A DNA stretch of 64,000 bases. Source: Acidimicrobiia bacterium. GTDB taxonomy: Bacteria; Actinomycetota; Acidimicrobiia; Spongiisociales; ZC4RG35. The translations under genes and the position numbers were made by a program. How positions within the stretch are numbered: the stretch's first letter is position 1; each line of letters begins with the position of its first letter. Shown one piece after another: positions 9,006 to 18,858 of the stretch. The DNA lies in the NCBI GenBank assembly GCA_028284765.1, contig JANQRA010000012.1:1-64000 (forward strand), read 5' to 3'. The notes beneath the pieces were generated by a model. That model did not search any database and was not told the DNA's origin. It saw only the letters and a list, made by a program, of their open reading frames with translations.

Positions 9006-10279
9006 AACAAGCCCCGTTCTGGGTCGACGATCATCCGCGACCCGACGGACTGACCGGAGAACTCCCCGACCAGACCGACTACCTCGTGGTCGGGTCCGGA
9101 TACACCGGGCTCTCAGCGGCGCTCCGGCTGGCGGCTGCGGGCAAGGACGTAACTGTGATCGACGCCGGAGACATCGCTGGGGGCGCCTCCAGTGTCAACG
9201 GAGGGTTCGTATCGCGCGATGTGAAAGCAGGCATCGACAGTGTCTACGCCGCCTACGGCCCTCAGATCGGACATGAGATGTGGAGAGCGACAGAGCGAGC
9301 CGTTGAGCTCGTCCGGGACTACGCAGAACGGCCTGGGATCAACGCGGTCACCCATACCGGTGGGATGGCGGCATTGGGCCGAGGTTCCAAGGACCTCAAG
9401 AGATTCGACCGACACGCTGCCTGGTTCCGGTCGAAGTTCAACACCAACTGGGAGGTTGTCGACGCGCGAGACATCCACACGCTGGTCGGTGGCGAAGCCT
9501 TCAACGTCGCACTTTTTGATCCCGACGGTTTTGGGGTTCACCCAGCGCGCCTTGCGTTCGGTCTGACGAGGGAAGTCCATCGCGAGGGCGTCCGTCTCGT
9601 CGACGGATGTCGTGCGATCGGCTTGGAGCGGAGCTCCAGCGGAATGCGAGTGACCACCCAGCAAGGGGCTATCGAAGCGGGCGAAGTGATCCTCGCCACC
9701 AACGGACACACGACGAGGGAACTCAGCAAGGAGTTGAATCGGCTCCTTCTCTCGATCGGGTCGTACATCATCGTCACCGAGCCGCTGGGAAGGGAGGCCG
9801 CCGAAGCCATATTCCCTGGAGGGGTGGTCGCGTGGAGACACAAGCGCCTGCTCAACTACATGCGACGCACGCACGACGATCGAATCCTCATCGGTGGTCG
9901 CAAGAGCCTGCACACCGGTCTCGACCTAAACGAATCAGCCGAAGACCTGCGCGACGCCCTCCTCGGCTACTGGCCCGAGCTGGAGTCAGCGGCAATCACC
10001 CACGTCTGGGGAGGAAACCTGGGCGTGCCGTTCGACCTGACACCCCACATCGGCCGCATCGACGGTGCCTGGTACGCGCTCGGTTATGCGGGCCATGGGG
10101 TGGCTTTGTCGTGCCAACTCGGGTTCGAACTTGCGGGGATGCTGTTGGGAGAGGACCCGCCGAGCGCGTTCAGCCAGATCCACCACCCTGCACGGTCTTA
10201 CTACTCAGGGCGCAGCGACTGGTTCTTGACGCCCGTCTCGACCGTGTATCGGTTCCTCGACAGATTGAACATCGGGTGA
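9002..10279 (+). CDS. FAD-dependent oxidoreductase (DAO family; gamma-glutamylputrescine oxidase-like)
   Basis: DYLVVGSGYTGLSAALRLAAAGKDVTVIDA; C-terminal WYALGYAGHGVALSCQLG; 4-bp overlap with the aminotransferase. Confidence 0.85.
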   Translation: MKQAPFWVDDHPRPDGLTGELPDQTDYLVVGSGYTGLSAALRLAAAGKDVTVIDAGDIAGGASSVNGGFVSRDVKAGIDSVYAAYGPQIGHEMWRATERAVELVRDYAERPGINAVTHTGGMAALGRGSKDLKRFDRHAAWFRSKFNTNWEVVDARDIHTLVGGEAFNVALFDPDGFGVHPARLAFGLTREVHREGVRLVDGCRAIGLERSSSGMRVTTQQGAIEAGEVILATNGHTTRELSKELNRLLLSIGSYIIVTEPLGREAAEAIFPGGVVAWRHKRLLNYMRRTHDDRILIGGRKSLHTGLDLNESAEDLRDALLGYWPELESAAITHVWGGNLGVPFDLTPHIGRIDGAWYALGYAGHGVALSCQLGFELAGMLLGEDPPSAFSQIHHPARSYYSGRSDWFLTPVSTVYRFLDRLNIG

Positions 10280-10302
10280 GCCAAAACGGATACTCTGAAG
10301 CC

Positions 10303-10689
10303 ATGCCTGCCATCTGGCGCGACCGACTGATCTACGCGGCGCCGTTCATCGCTGTGGCCGGAATGCTGGCGGTCGCTCCTTCTGACGACGGGCCGACGGT
10401 CTGCCCAATTGCTCTCTGCACAGGCAACGCATGCCCAGGCTGCGGGATGACTCGGGCGATCTCATGGCTGATTCGAGGTGACTTCGCTACCGCCTTCACC
10501 TATCACCCTCTCGTCCCCTTGATTTCAGTCCAGTTGGTAGGTGGATGGATCTGGTTCGTGCTCCGACGCACCGGCAAGGTGGCACCAATGCGTCAGCGAA
10601 CGCTCAACGCAGTCCTCATAGTGACAGGGGTTGCTCTTCTTGCGGTCTGGGTGACACGTTGGGCGCTGGGGACACTTCCCCCGGTTTGA
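10303..10689 (+). CDS. DUF2752 domain-containing membrane protein
   Basis: 128 aa; CPGCGMTRAISWLIRGDFATAFTYHPL matches the DUF2752 Cys motif. Confidence 0.82.
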   Translation: MPAIWRDRLIYAAPFIAVAGMLAVAPSDDGPTVCPIALCTGNACPGCGMTRAISWLIRGDFATAFTYHPLVPLISVQLVGGWIWFVLRRTGKVAPMRQRTLNAVLIVTGVALLAVWVTRWALGTLPPV

Positions 10690-11497
10690 ACCGACGCCGC
10701 GCCAAATAGATCACCAACGCCAGCCCACCGGCCACCAAAGCGACCTGGAACGGCACAGACCATTTGGAATCGGCGAGATTCGACAAGGTGTCTGCGATCG
10801 GCGCTCTTCCGCCAGTTGGGTCGAGCACCCAGGAGCCGACCCGGAGCAACACCGCGAAGGTCAAACCAGTGACGGCCACCTTCGTCAACAGCTCCCGGAA
10901 CGCACCGTATTTGTCTTCCGACACAGCCACGATCGAGTAGCCGAGCACACCGATACTGAGCGAGGCAATCAACACCGCAATCCCCAATCGCGAAGCAGCA
11001 GGTGAGGAGGCGCCGACGATGGCGCTCGTCCCCGGCTCGCGGATGACCAGAGGGTCGAGATCGTTGACAATCTCAGTCACCTCAGAGATCGAAACCGGAA
11101 CTCCGACCTGCGATAGCCCTGATGCGACGTCCGGGATCAGGGGTGTCAACAGACCTTGCATGTCGATTGAGGAGCCACCCGGGTGCGACGAGGCGGCAGC
11201 TTCGACGACTTCGTTGACGAATCGTTCGAGACTTCCACCCACGGCCGTGGACTCAACCAGATACGTAACTGTCGGCTCGACGAGGTCAATGTCCACTCCA
11301 GCTGCAAGAAACTCAGCGGTGGCCCAGTCGGCAATCAGGTCGAACGTTTGAGTCGACTCAGCCAGCGGCGCAACCGACTCAGCAAGCTCATCTGTGTCCA
11401 CCACAATTGCGCGGCCCCATAGGGCCAGAAACAAGACAGTGACACTCAAGCCAAACAACCACGTCGCCGTGGTCTTCCACACCTTCGCCAGTTTCAT
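10616..11497 (-). CDS. Hypothetical membrane protein
   Basis: 293 aa, N-terminal TM and several C-terminal TM segments; stop/start overlap with mrp. Confidence 0.7.
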   Translation of the reverse strand: MKLAKVWKTTATWLFGLSVTVLFLALWGRAIVVDTDELAESVAPLAESTQTFDLIADWATAEFLAAGVDIDLVEPTVTYLVESTAVGGSLERFVNEVVEAAASSHPGGSSIDMQGLLTPLIPDVASGLSQVGVPVSISEVTEIVNDLDPLVIREPGTSAIVGASSPAASRLGIAVLIASLSIGVLGYSIVAVSEDKYGAFRELLTKVAVTGLTFAVLLRVGSWVLDPTGGRAPIADTLSNLADSKWSVPFQVALVAGGLALVIYLARRRFKPGEVSPAPNVSPRPQEEQPLSL

Positions 11498-12576
11498 TTG
11501 ATGACGAGTGCAGGGTTACTTCGAATACGCGGCCGCTTCTCGATCACAGCGTCAGCCAGCTGGTCAAAGGCACGGGCAGCCTCCGACTCAGGTGCGGCCA
11601 GCGAAACCGGAACACCGGAGTCTGCGCCGCGACCCATTTCCGGAAGCAACGGAACCTTGGCCATGAGGTCGACTTCGAGCTCGTCTGCGAGGGCCTGGCC
11701 GCCACCCGAGCCGAACAGCTCATAGCGCTTGCCATCGTCGCCAGTGAACCAAGACATGTTCTCCACCACGCCGATCACCTGTTGATCAACTTCTGCTGCC
11801 ATCAACGCTGCCCGTCTCGCCACCCGCTGTGCCGTGGGCTGTGGGGTGGTAGCCACCACGACCTGAGCGCGAGGAAGGAACTGAGTCATCGAAATCGCGA
11901 TGTCACCGGTGCCCGGTGGCATGTCGACGATGAGGAAGTCGAGGTTGTCCCAGAACACGTCCTTTAGGAACTGCTCGATCGCCTTGTGCAACATTGGCCC
12001 TCGCCAGATGACTGCCTTGTCCTCACCGACGAAGTAGTCCATTGACATCACCTTCACGCCATGAGAGACAGGGGGGACGATCATCTCGCCCACCATCACG
12101 GGCGGATTCACGATGCCCATCATCGCCGGGATAGAGAAACCCCAGATGTCTCCATCCACGATTCCGACCTTGTTGCCCTTCTTGGAGAGTGCAACCGCAA
12201 GGTTGGAAGAGATTGAAGACTTGCCGACCCCGCCCTTTCCGGAGGAGACAGCAATCGTTCTAGTTGCGGATCCAGGTTCACCAATCGGTGGACCGGACTT
12301 CTCCTTGAGATCTGTCATCCAAGTGGTGACCGCCTCGTCGTCCATGACCTCGACATCGACGTCGACGCTGTTGGTGTGACCATCGAGGGCCTCGCGAAGA
12401 CGCTCGTCCAAACCGTCTGGCGGGCCGCCGGTGGGAAGGAGAAGTTCGACTTTGACTTTGCCGGTGAGCTTCTTCGAGACCTCCTTGACCAGTCCGAGCT
12501 CACCCAGGGTGCGGCCGACGAAGAGTGGAGATTCGATGGACGCGACAGCGTCGAACAGTTGGTCTTGGTCGGGCAT
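11494..12576 (-). CDS. mrp: Mrp/NBP35/ApbC family iron-sulfur carrier ATPase
   Basis: SSGKGGVGKSSISSNLAVALSKKG (deviant Walker A), IVDMPPGTGDIAISMTQFLP. Confidence 0.93.
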   Translation of the reverse strand: MPDQDQLFDAVASIESPLFVGRTLGELGLVKEVSKKLTGKVKVELLLPTGGPPDGLDERLREALDGHTNSVDVDVEVMDDEAVTTWMTDLKEKSGPPIGEPGSATRTIAVSSGKGGVGKSSISSNLAVALSKKGNKVGIVDGDIWGFSIPAMMGIVNPPVMVGEMIVPPVSHGVKVMSMDYFVGEDKAVIWRGPMLHKAIEQFLKDVFWDNLDFLIVDMPPGTGDIAISMTQFLPRAQVVVATTPQPTAQRVARRAALMAAEVDQQVIGVVENMSWFTGDDGKRYELFGSGGGQALADELEVDLMAKVPLLPEMGRGADSGVPVSLAAPESEAARAFDQLADAVIEKRPRIRSNPALVIK

Positions 12577-12605
12577 TTGAGAAATTCCTGGAAGGTGTAG
12601 GAGCC

Positions 12606-12627
12606 TTCAAAAACTATAGTTTTGGAA
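12606..12627. promoter_or_regulatory. Imperfect palindrome, candidate operator in the mrp/regulator divergent promoter
   Basis: TTCAAAAACTATAGTTTTGGAA: 14-bp perfect core AAAACTATAGTTTT, one mismatched pair over 22 bp. Confidence 0.6.
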
Positions 12628-12641
12628 AGGGACAACCCCAC

Positions 12642-13346
12642 ATGGACAACAAGACTCTCGATCGCCGCATCTCAGACCTGACGACAGCGTTGGGAGACCC
12701 GACGCGGCGCGCTATCTACATTGCAATTCGAGAGTCCGGGGAACCGATGACCACCTCAAAGGCTGCCCAACTCTTTGAGATCCACCCAAACGTGGCCCGG
12801 CACCATCTGGACTTGCTCACGGAAGGCGGATTTCTCCAAGAGACTCAGACGCGGGTCAGCGGATCCAGTGCCGGACGTCCCGCCAAGGCCTACGAGGCTA
12901 CGAGCATGGAAGTGGACCTCCACTTCGCCCCTCGTCGTTTCGAGATGCTCACCGAGATGCTGTTCCAGGTTCTCGAGGAAGTCTCGCCCCCCGATGTGGC
13001 CGAGGTGGCGGAGAAGGTCGGCCGCACTTATGGAGAACGTCTCGCTGCCGAGATCGGCACCCCCACCGATCCCGGCTACGACGAAGCGGTCCAGGCGGTC
13101 GCAAGCGCGATGACCGGCTTGGGTTTCTTGGTTGACCCCGATGTCGAGGGCCAACGGCTGCTGACGTCGCATTGTCCGTTCGGGGAGACTGCAACTAGCC
13201 ACCCTGAAGTGATCTGCTCTCTGGACCGCGGGATCGTGAGAGGTTTGTTCGGAGCACTGAGTTTCAACTGCGACCCGGTCGTCATTCCCCATCAGCAGCT
13301 CGACGACGACTGCGTCACCCAAGTACCTGTCACGATCAGCAACTGA
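12642..13346 (+). CDS. SufR-like HTH transcriptional regulator with C-terminal Cys residues
   Basis: ArsR-type wHTH ALGDPTRRAIYIAIRESGEPMTTSKAAQLFEIHPNVARHHLDLL; C-terminal Cys in HCPF, VICSL, FNCDP. Start at ATG 12642 after SD gaaaggg. Confidence 0.82.
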   Translation: MDNKTLDRRISDLTTALGDPTRRAIYIAIRESGEPMTTSKAAQLFEIHPNVARHHLDLLTEGGFLQETQTRVSGSSAGRPAKAYEATSMEVDLHFAPRRFEMLTEMLFQVLEEVSPPDVAEVAEKVGRTYGERLAAEIGTPTDPGYDEAVQAVASAMTGLGFLVDPDVEGQRLLTSHCPFGETATSHPEVICSLDRGIVRGLFGALSFNCDPVVIPHQQLDDDCVTQVPVTISN

Positions 13347-13358
13347 CCACTAGTCAGT

Positions 13359-13407
13359 GAACCCTGGGTTCCTGACTTCGCTGGGCGGGGGTACGAACCC
13401 AGGGTTC
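13359..13407. repeat. Nested inverted-repeat element, copy 1
   Basis: Perfect 13-bp arms GAACCCTGGGTTC/GAACCCAGGGTTC; inner stem CTTCGC-TGG-GCGGGG (G:U tolerant). Related copy at 37267. Confidence 0.85.
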
Positions 13408-13512
13408 GCAGTAACGAGAAGGTTGGGCGGTCTTGCGCGGTTTGGGGGAATGGGCGAGCTTCCAGGGCTAGTTAGGCTCAAAGAAGCTTTGAAATAACCC
13501 GAAAGGCTGAAC

Positions 13513-16170
13513 ATGTCCAACGACCCATTCGGGGCACGCACCACGCTCGAAACAGCGCTGGGTTCACGCGAAATTGCCCGAATCGGCGCTCTCGAAGGCG
13601 TCGGAAATCTCCCATATTCGATCAAAGTCCTGCTCGAATCCGCCTTGCGTAACCTCGACGGTGTCGCCGTTACCGAGAAAGATGTGCGAGAAATCGCCGC
13701 CTACAACGCCAAAGACGTGGGCGAAGTTGAAATTCCCTTCATTCCAGGACGCGTAGTGCTCCAGGACTTCACCGGAGTACCTGCAGTCGTCGACCTCGCA
13801 GCAATGCGAGCCGCAATCGTCCGTATGACCGGCGATGAAGGCTCGGCACAGAAGGTCAATCCACTGATCCCTGCCGACCTCGTGATCGACCATTCGGTTC
13901 AGGTCGACGCTTTCGCTCGGCCGGATGCGCTGTTGATCAACTCAGCGAAGGAGTTCGAGCGCAACCAGGAGCGATACGAGTTCCTCAAGTGGGGACAGTC
14001 GGCCTTCGCCAATTTCAGCGTCGTCCCGCCGGCGACAGGCATTGTCCACCAGGTCAACCTCGAGTATCTGGCCAAGGTGGTCTGGGACGATGGCGAGCAC
14101 CTCTACCCGGACAGCCTCGTTGGGACCGACTCGCACACGACGATGATCAACGGCCTCGGTGTCGTCGGATGGGGCGTCGGAGGCATCGAGGCCGAGGCTG
14201 CCATGGTCGGCCAGCCGATCTACATGCTCCTTCCGGAGGTCGTCGGCTTCAGGTTGACGAACAAACTGCCTGAGGGCGCAACCGCCACCGACCTGGTTCT
14301 CCGGGTCACTGAGATGCTGAGGCAGCACGGTGTTGTCGGCAAGTTCGTCGAGTTCTACGGACCAGGCCTCGACGACATGCCTCTTGCCAACCGAGCGACG
14401 ATCGCCAACATGGCCCCGGAGTACGGGGCGACCGTCGGATTCTTCCCGGTTGACGACCAGACACTGAAGTACCTGCGACTGACCGGACGCGACGACAAGC
14501 TCATCGACACAGTTGAGGCCTACTACAAGGAGCAGGGTCTATGGCGTGACGAGAGTCACGACATCACCTACTCGGCAACTCTCGAGCTCGACATGTCAAC
14601 GGTTGAACCGTCACTTGCCGGGCCGAAGCGTCCTCAAGACCGCATTGCCTTGTCGGCTATGCAAGACCAGTGGCAAACAGACCTGGCAAACACGTTCGGT
14701 GGAGGCGGAAGCGGCCCCGCTCAGACCAGCTACGAGGGAGCGGACTTCGACCTCGTCGACGGTGCTGTTGTCATCGCCGCGATCACCTCTTGCACCAACA
14801 CCTCGAACCCCGACGTCATGGTCGGGGCGGGTTTGGTGGCACGAAAGGCACGCGAACTCGGCCTACAACGTCAGCCATGGGTCAAGAGCTCTCTGGCACC
14901 CGGATCCAAGGTCGTCACTGAGTACCTGACCGTCTCAGGATTGCTCGAAGACCTCGAAGCTCTGGGTTTCGGCGTGGTCGGCTACGGATGCACCACCTGC
15001 ATTGGCAACTCCGGCCCACTGCCGGACCCGATATCGGCATCAATCAACTCGCACGACTTGGTTGCGGCCTCAGTCCTTTCAGGCAATCGGAACTTCGAAG
15101 GGCGCATCAGCCCGGACGTAAAGGCCAACTACCTGGCGTCTCCACCCCTGGTCGTCGCGTACGCGTTGGCCGGTTCGGTCGATTGGGATCCTGTCAACGA
15201 GCCGATCGGCCAGGACCGCGATGGCAACGACGTGTTCCTCGCCGACATCTGGCCGACACAGGACGAGATCGCCTCGATCGTCGCCACGAGCGTCACCCAA
15301 CAGCAGTTCATCGAGAAGTACAGCGACGTGTTCACCGGCTCGGACGAGTGGCGGTCGATCGCTACCCCAGAGTCCGACCTGTATTCATGGAACGAAGAAT
15401 CCACGTATGTGCAGGAGCCCCCGTTCTTCACCGACCTGACACCTGATGTCGCGCCTATCCAACCGATCGTTGGTGCGCGCGCCCTCGCCAAGTTGGGAGA
15501 CTCGGTGACTACGGACCACATAAGCCCTGCCGGCTCCATTGCCGTCGACTCACCCGCCGGGCAATACCTGATCGACAACGGTGTGCAGCCGCCCATGTTC
15601 AACAGCTACGGCTCACGGCGAGGCAACGACCGGGTCATGACGCGCGGCACGTTTGCCAACATCCGTGTTCGCAACGAACTGGCACCTGGGACCGAAGGTG
15701 GTTGGACAACTGATTTCACAGACAACGAGGTGAAATCGATCTACGAGGCTGCTCTCTCCTACAAGGAGGAGGGCGCTCCCCTCATCGTCCTCGGTGGCAT
15801 CGACTACGGAATGGGCTCATCTCGCGACTGGGCTGCGAAAGGGACGTTCCTCCTCGGAGTCAAAGCCGTGATCACCAAGTCATTCGAACGGATCCATCGT
15901 TCCAACCTGGTGATGATGGGAGTCCTACCCCTGAACTTCGTCGACGGTGAAGACGCAGCCTCATTGGGGTTGGACGGAACCGAGACCTACAACGTGGAGG
16001 TCAACGACGACCTGCGTCCGCGGCAGACGATCAAAGTCACCGCAACCAAACTGGACGGGACGGTCGTCGAATTCGACACAGTGGCACGAGTGGACACACC
16101 CATCGAGGTGGAGTATCTCCGCAACGGTGGGATCCTTCACTACGTGTTGAGAAAGATGGCTTCTGAGTGA
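13513..16170 (+). CDS. acnA: Aconitate hydratase
   Basis: 885 aa; [66 protein letters not shown]. Confidence 0.97.
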   Translation: MSNDPFGARTTLETALGSREIARIGALEGVGNLPYSIKVLLESALRNLDGVAVTEKDVREIAAYNAKDVGEVEIPFIPGRVVLQDFTGVPAVVDLAAMRAAIVRMTGDEGSAQKVNPLIPADLVIDHSVQVDAFARPDALLINSAKEFERNQERYEFLKWGQSAFANFSVVPPATGIVHQVNLEYLAKVVWDDGEHLYPDSLVGTDSHTTMINGLGVVGWGVGGIEAEAAMVGQPIYMLLPEVVGFRLTNKLPEGATATDLVLRVTEMLRQHGVVGKFVEFYGPGLDDMPLANRATIANMAPEYGATVGFFPVDDQTLKYLRLTGRDDKLIDTVEAYYKEQGLWRDESHDITYSATLELDMSTVEPSLAGPKRPQDRIALSAMQDQWQTDLANTFGGGGSGPAQTSYEGADFDLVDGAVVIAAITSCTNTSNPDVMVGAGLVARKARELGLQRQPWVKSSLAPGSKVVTEYLTVSGLLEDLEALGFGVVGYGCTTCIGNSGPLPDPISASINSHDLVAASVLSGNRNFEGRISPDVKANYLASPPLVVAYALAGSVDWDPVNEPIGQDRDGNDVFLADIWPTQDEIASIVATSVTQQQFIEKYSDVFTGSDEWRSIATPESDLYSWNEESTYVQEPPFFTDLTPDVAPIQPIVGARALAKLGDSVTTDHISPAGSIAVDSPAGQYLIDNGVQPPMFNSYGSRRGNDRVMTRGTFANIRVRNELAPGTEGGWTTDFTDNEVKSIYEAALSYKEEGAPLIVLGGIDYGMGSSRDWAAKGTFLLGVKAVITKSFERIHRSNLVMMGVLPLNFVDGEDAASLGLDGTETYNVEVNDDLRPRQTIKVTATKLDGTVVEFDTVARVDTPIEVEYLRNGGILHYVLRKMASE

Positions 16171-16696
16171 TAGCGGGCCGGGGCCGCTGCCCCGGCCAAG
16201 CTTCAAACTGACCGGCATTTTCGTCGCGGTGCTCGCGGTCGGTCTGCTGATCGGTTGGATCCTGCAATCCGACTCGTCGTCCAGTGCCGTGGCGACCCAG
16301 GGGGAGCCAGCCCCGAACTTCACCGTTGAACTCGTCGAAGGTGGCACCTACACCCTCTCCGAGTCAGTAGGCCAGAAGGTTGTCGTCAACCTTTGGGCGT
16401 CATGGTGCCCACCCTGCCGGGAGGAGATTCCAGACATCTCGATTTTTGCCGAGGCGAATCCGGATATAGACGTGATCGGCGTTGCTGTTGAAGAACCGGC
16501 TCAGACCGCGATTGACTTCGCGAACGAGATCGGTGCCTCGTATCCGCTCGCAATCGGGACCGAGGAGTTTGAGGATGCGTATCCGAACTTTGGCCTGCCC
16601 GTGACCTACATCATCGATGAAGACGGGAATGTGGCCACGGTGTGGAACGGCATCGTCGACCAGTTTGTTTTGGACGACCTCGTGAAGTCGTCCTGA
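16163..16696 (+). CDS. TlpA/ResA-like thioredoxin-fold protein, membrane-anchored
   Basis: [20 protein letters not shown]. No ATG/GTG/TTG precedes the TM segment; CTG 16163 would give [32 protein letters not shown]. Conservative start is GTG 16229. Confidence 0.75.
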   Translation: MSDSGPGPLPRPSFKLTGIFVAVLAVGLLIGWILQSDSSSSAVATQGEPAPNFTVELVEGGTYTLSESVGQKVVVNLWASWCPPCREEIPDISIFAEANPDIDVIGVAVEEPAQTAIDFANEIGASYPLAIGTEEFEDAYPNFGLPVTYIIDEDGNVATVWNGIVDQFVLDDLVKSS

Positions 16697-17401
16697 CTAC
16701 GAGAACTTGGCCTTGTGGAGTTGAACGAACTCGAAGTTGGGGCCCGACACCATCTCTGCCCACAGGACCAGCCGCTCGCGTGCCGAGAACTTCGGATGAC
16801 AGGTCGTGAGAGTCAGCCAGCCGCCTGGGCGTGGATCGGTGACCCAGATATCCGTAGGCAGGACGACCTCGATCTCCCTGACCTCATAGACATGGGTGCC
16901 TACAGCCGACTCAACTGATATTCGGTCGCCAGCCACGAGCTGATCGAAGTCGAAGAACGGCCGACCGTAGGTGGTCCGATGTCCAGACAGAACTGAGTTG
17001 CCAGGCTGGCCGGGCAACGGGGTCGATGGCATGTGACCAGGACCGCTCCTCAACGTGGCGCGGTCCACCCCTTCGTAGACGACGAGACCGTCAATTCCGA
17101 GCTTGTCGATCGACAGAAAGGCGAACGCAGATCCAGGCTGTGGCGTGTCCTCTGTGAAGAGTTCAACGGCATCAGGGGTTTCCGGCGGCGGTGCCACGTC
17201 CGGGGGGAGGAACTCCGCTGGGTCGACTGTCTCGACGTCCGGTTCGACGGCTTCGAGCTCCTCGACCAACTCCTGCTGAGCTTCCTCCTGCACGCCAGCG
17301 TTGAGCCAATCGGTGACAAACAGCTGCCAACCGAGATAGCCAAAGATGAAAACCCCACTCCAAATGAGGGTCCAACCGACAACCTGGACTCTGTACCGCA
17401 T
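16697..17401 (-). CDS. Class E-like sortase
   Basis: N-terminal TM, GHRTTYGRPFFDFDQL and LTLTTCHPKFSARERLV (catalytic H, C, R). Confidence 0.88.
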   Translation of the reverse strand: MRYRVQVVGWTLIWSGVFIFGYLGWQLFVTDWLNAGVQEEAQQELVEELEAVEPDVETVDPAEFLPPDVAPPPETPDAVELFTEDTPQPGSAFAFLSIDKLGIDGLVVYEGVDRATLRSGPGHMPSTPLPGQPGNSVLSGHRTTYGRPFFDFDQLVAGDRISVESAVGTHVYEVREIEVVLPTDIWVTDPRPGGWLTLTTCHPKFSARERLVLWAEMVSGPNFEFVQLHKAKFS

Positions 17402-17479
17402 CGGCGGTCAGGCTAAATCCGGACGGGGCCTAATCCAGGCGGGAACTTCGTCGGAATGGCGGCAGTTACTCTCGTCAAC

Positions 17480-18853
17480 ATGACGCGCGGACGAACGATC
17501 GCAGTGTTCCTGACAGCGCTCAGCCTCGTAGTTGGAGCATGCAGCGGAGCAGGGACGACGTCCACGACCACCACACTCCCGACGCCCACGACCACCACGG
17601 TTCCAACATCCTCAACGACTGAACATGAGGCCACCGATGTACAAGACGAGCTCAATTGGGTCGTTGACCTCCTAAACGGCGAGGAACTGACCACTGAGGA
17701 CTACGAGACGAGATTCAGCGAGTCGTTCCGAGCCATCGTCTCATACGAGCAGATGGTGGAGATCGCCAACCAGTTCGGTCTCACAGCGCCGTATTCGGTG
17801 GTCGAACGGTCGGGCGACGCAACGGCCGGGCAAGTCGTCGTTGTTTCGGCTTCTGGTGAGGAGTTGGTGGTCATAGGCGAACTCGACGCCAACGATCAGT
17901 TTGAGACCCTCCTCCTCCAACCGAGAACCCCCACCCTCGAAGATCCGCCTGACACGATCGAAGAGGCGTTTGACCGGACGGCCGAGATCGGAGACTTCCG
18001 AGGAATGGTTGCTGAGATCGGCGTGGACGAGTGCTTGCCGATTCAGTCCGCAGCTCCGGCCGAACTCGCTCCGCTCGGGTCGATCTTCAAGCTCTACGTG
18101 CTTGCTGCCCTCGGGGAGGCTATCGAGAACGGAGACCTGGCATGGGATGACACATTCGAGGTCCGAGAAGAGTTGAAGAGCATTCCAACTGGTGACCTAC
18201 AGAACCGACCCGTCGGCTCCGAGGTGAGCGTCCAGGAGGCCGCGCTCTTGATGATCTCGATCTCGGACAACACGGCCACCGACCACCTCATCGACCTCCT
18301 CGGAAGGGAACGTGTGGAACAAACTCTGGCCGAATACGGCCACAACTCACCACAGGCCAACATCCCGTTTCTGAGCACCCGTGAGTTCGCCACCCTCAAG
18401 ATCGGACCTGCGTCAGGTCTACGAGACCCGCAGTGGATAGAGGGCGATGAGGCAGCGCGCCGAACCATCCTCAATCAGATTGCCGACATCTCTGTCGATG
18501 ACTTGCCGGTCGGTGAGTGGGTGGCACCGATCGACCCCGACCTGGTCGAATGGTTCGCAAGTGCCGAGGATCTCTGCAGGCTTGGGTCCAGTCTTCTGGC
18601 TCTTGCCGAGGAGGTCCCGGAGATCGTGCCCATCCTGTCGACCAATCCTGGTGTCCCACAGCAAAAAGATCACTGGGGGGATATCTGGTTCAAGGGAGGA
18701 TCAGAACCAGGGTTGCTTGCCATGTGGTGGCTTACCGAGGCCGACGGACGTCACTTCATGACCTTCGGCTCGGTGGTCAACCGCGACGTGGTCTTCGATC
18801 AGATGGAGCCGATCCTGCTCCTAGCCGCGGCCCGGGACCTAATCGAGCCCTGA
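17480..18853 (+). CDS. Serine hydrolase, class-A beta-lactamase-like lipoprotein
   Basis: Lipobox LSLVVGACSG; SIFKLYVLAALGEAI (SxxK), MISISDNTATDHLI (SDN). Confidence 0.82.
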   Translation: MTRGRTIAVFLTALSLVVGACSGAGTTSTTTTLPTPTTTTVPTSSTTEHEATDVQDELNWVVDLLNGEELTTEDYETRFSESFRAIVSYEQMVEIANQFGLTAPYSVVERSGDATAGQVVVVSASGEELVVIGELDANDQFETLLLQPRTPTLEDPPDTIEEAFDRTAEIGDFRGMVAEIGVDECLPIQSAAPAELAPLGSIFKLYVLAALGEAIENGDLAWDDTFEVREELKSIPTGDLQNRPVGSEVSVQEAALLMISISDNTATDHLIDLLGRERVEQTLAEYGHNSPQANIPFLSTREFATLKIGPASGLRDPQWIEGDEAARRTILNQIADISVDDLPVGEWVAPIDPDLVEWFASAEDLCRLGSSLLALAEEVPEIVPILSTNPGVPQQKDHWGDIWFKGGSEPGLLAMWWLTEADGRHFMTFGSVVNRDVVFDQMEPILLLAAARDLIEP

Positions 18854-18858
18854 GCGGA

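Noticed and set aside
9607-10302. Upstream part of ORF 9607..10689
   Set aside because: Only the DUF2752 portion from ATG 10303 is credible; the upstream part overlaps the FAD oxidoreductase gene and is Arg/His/Pro-rich noise.
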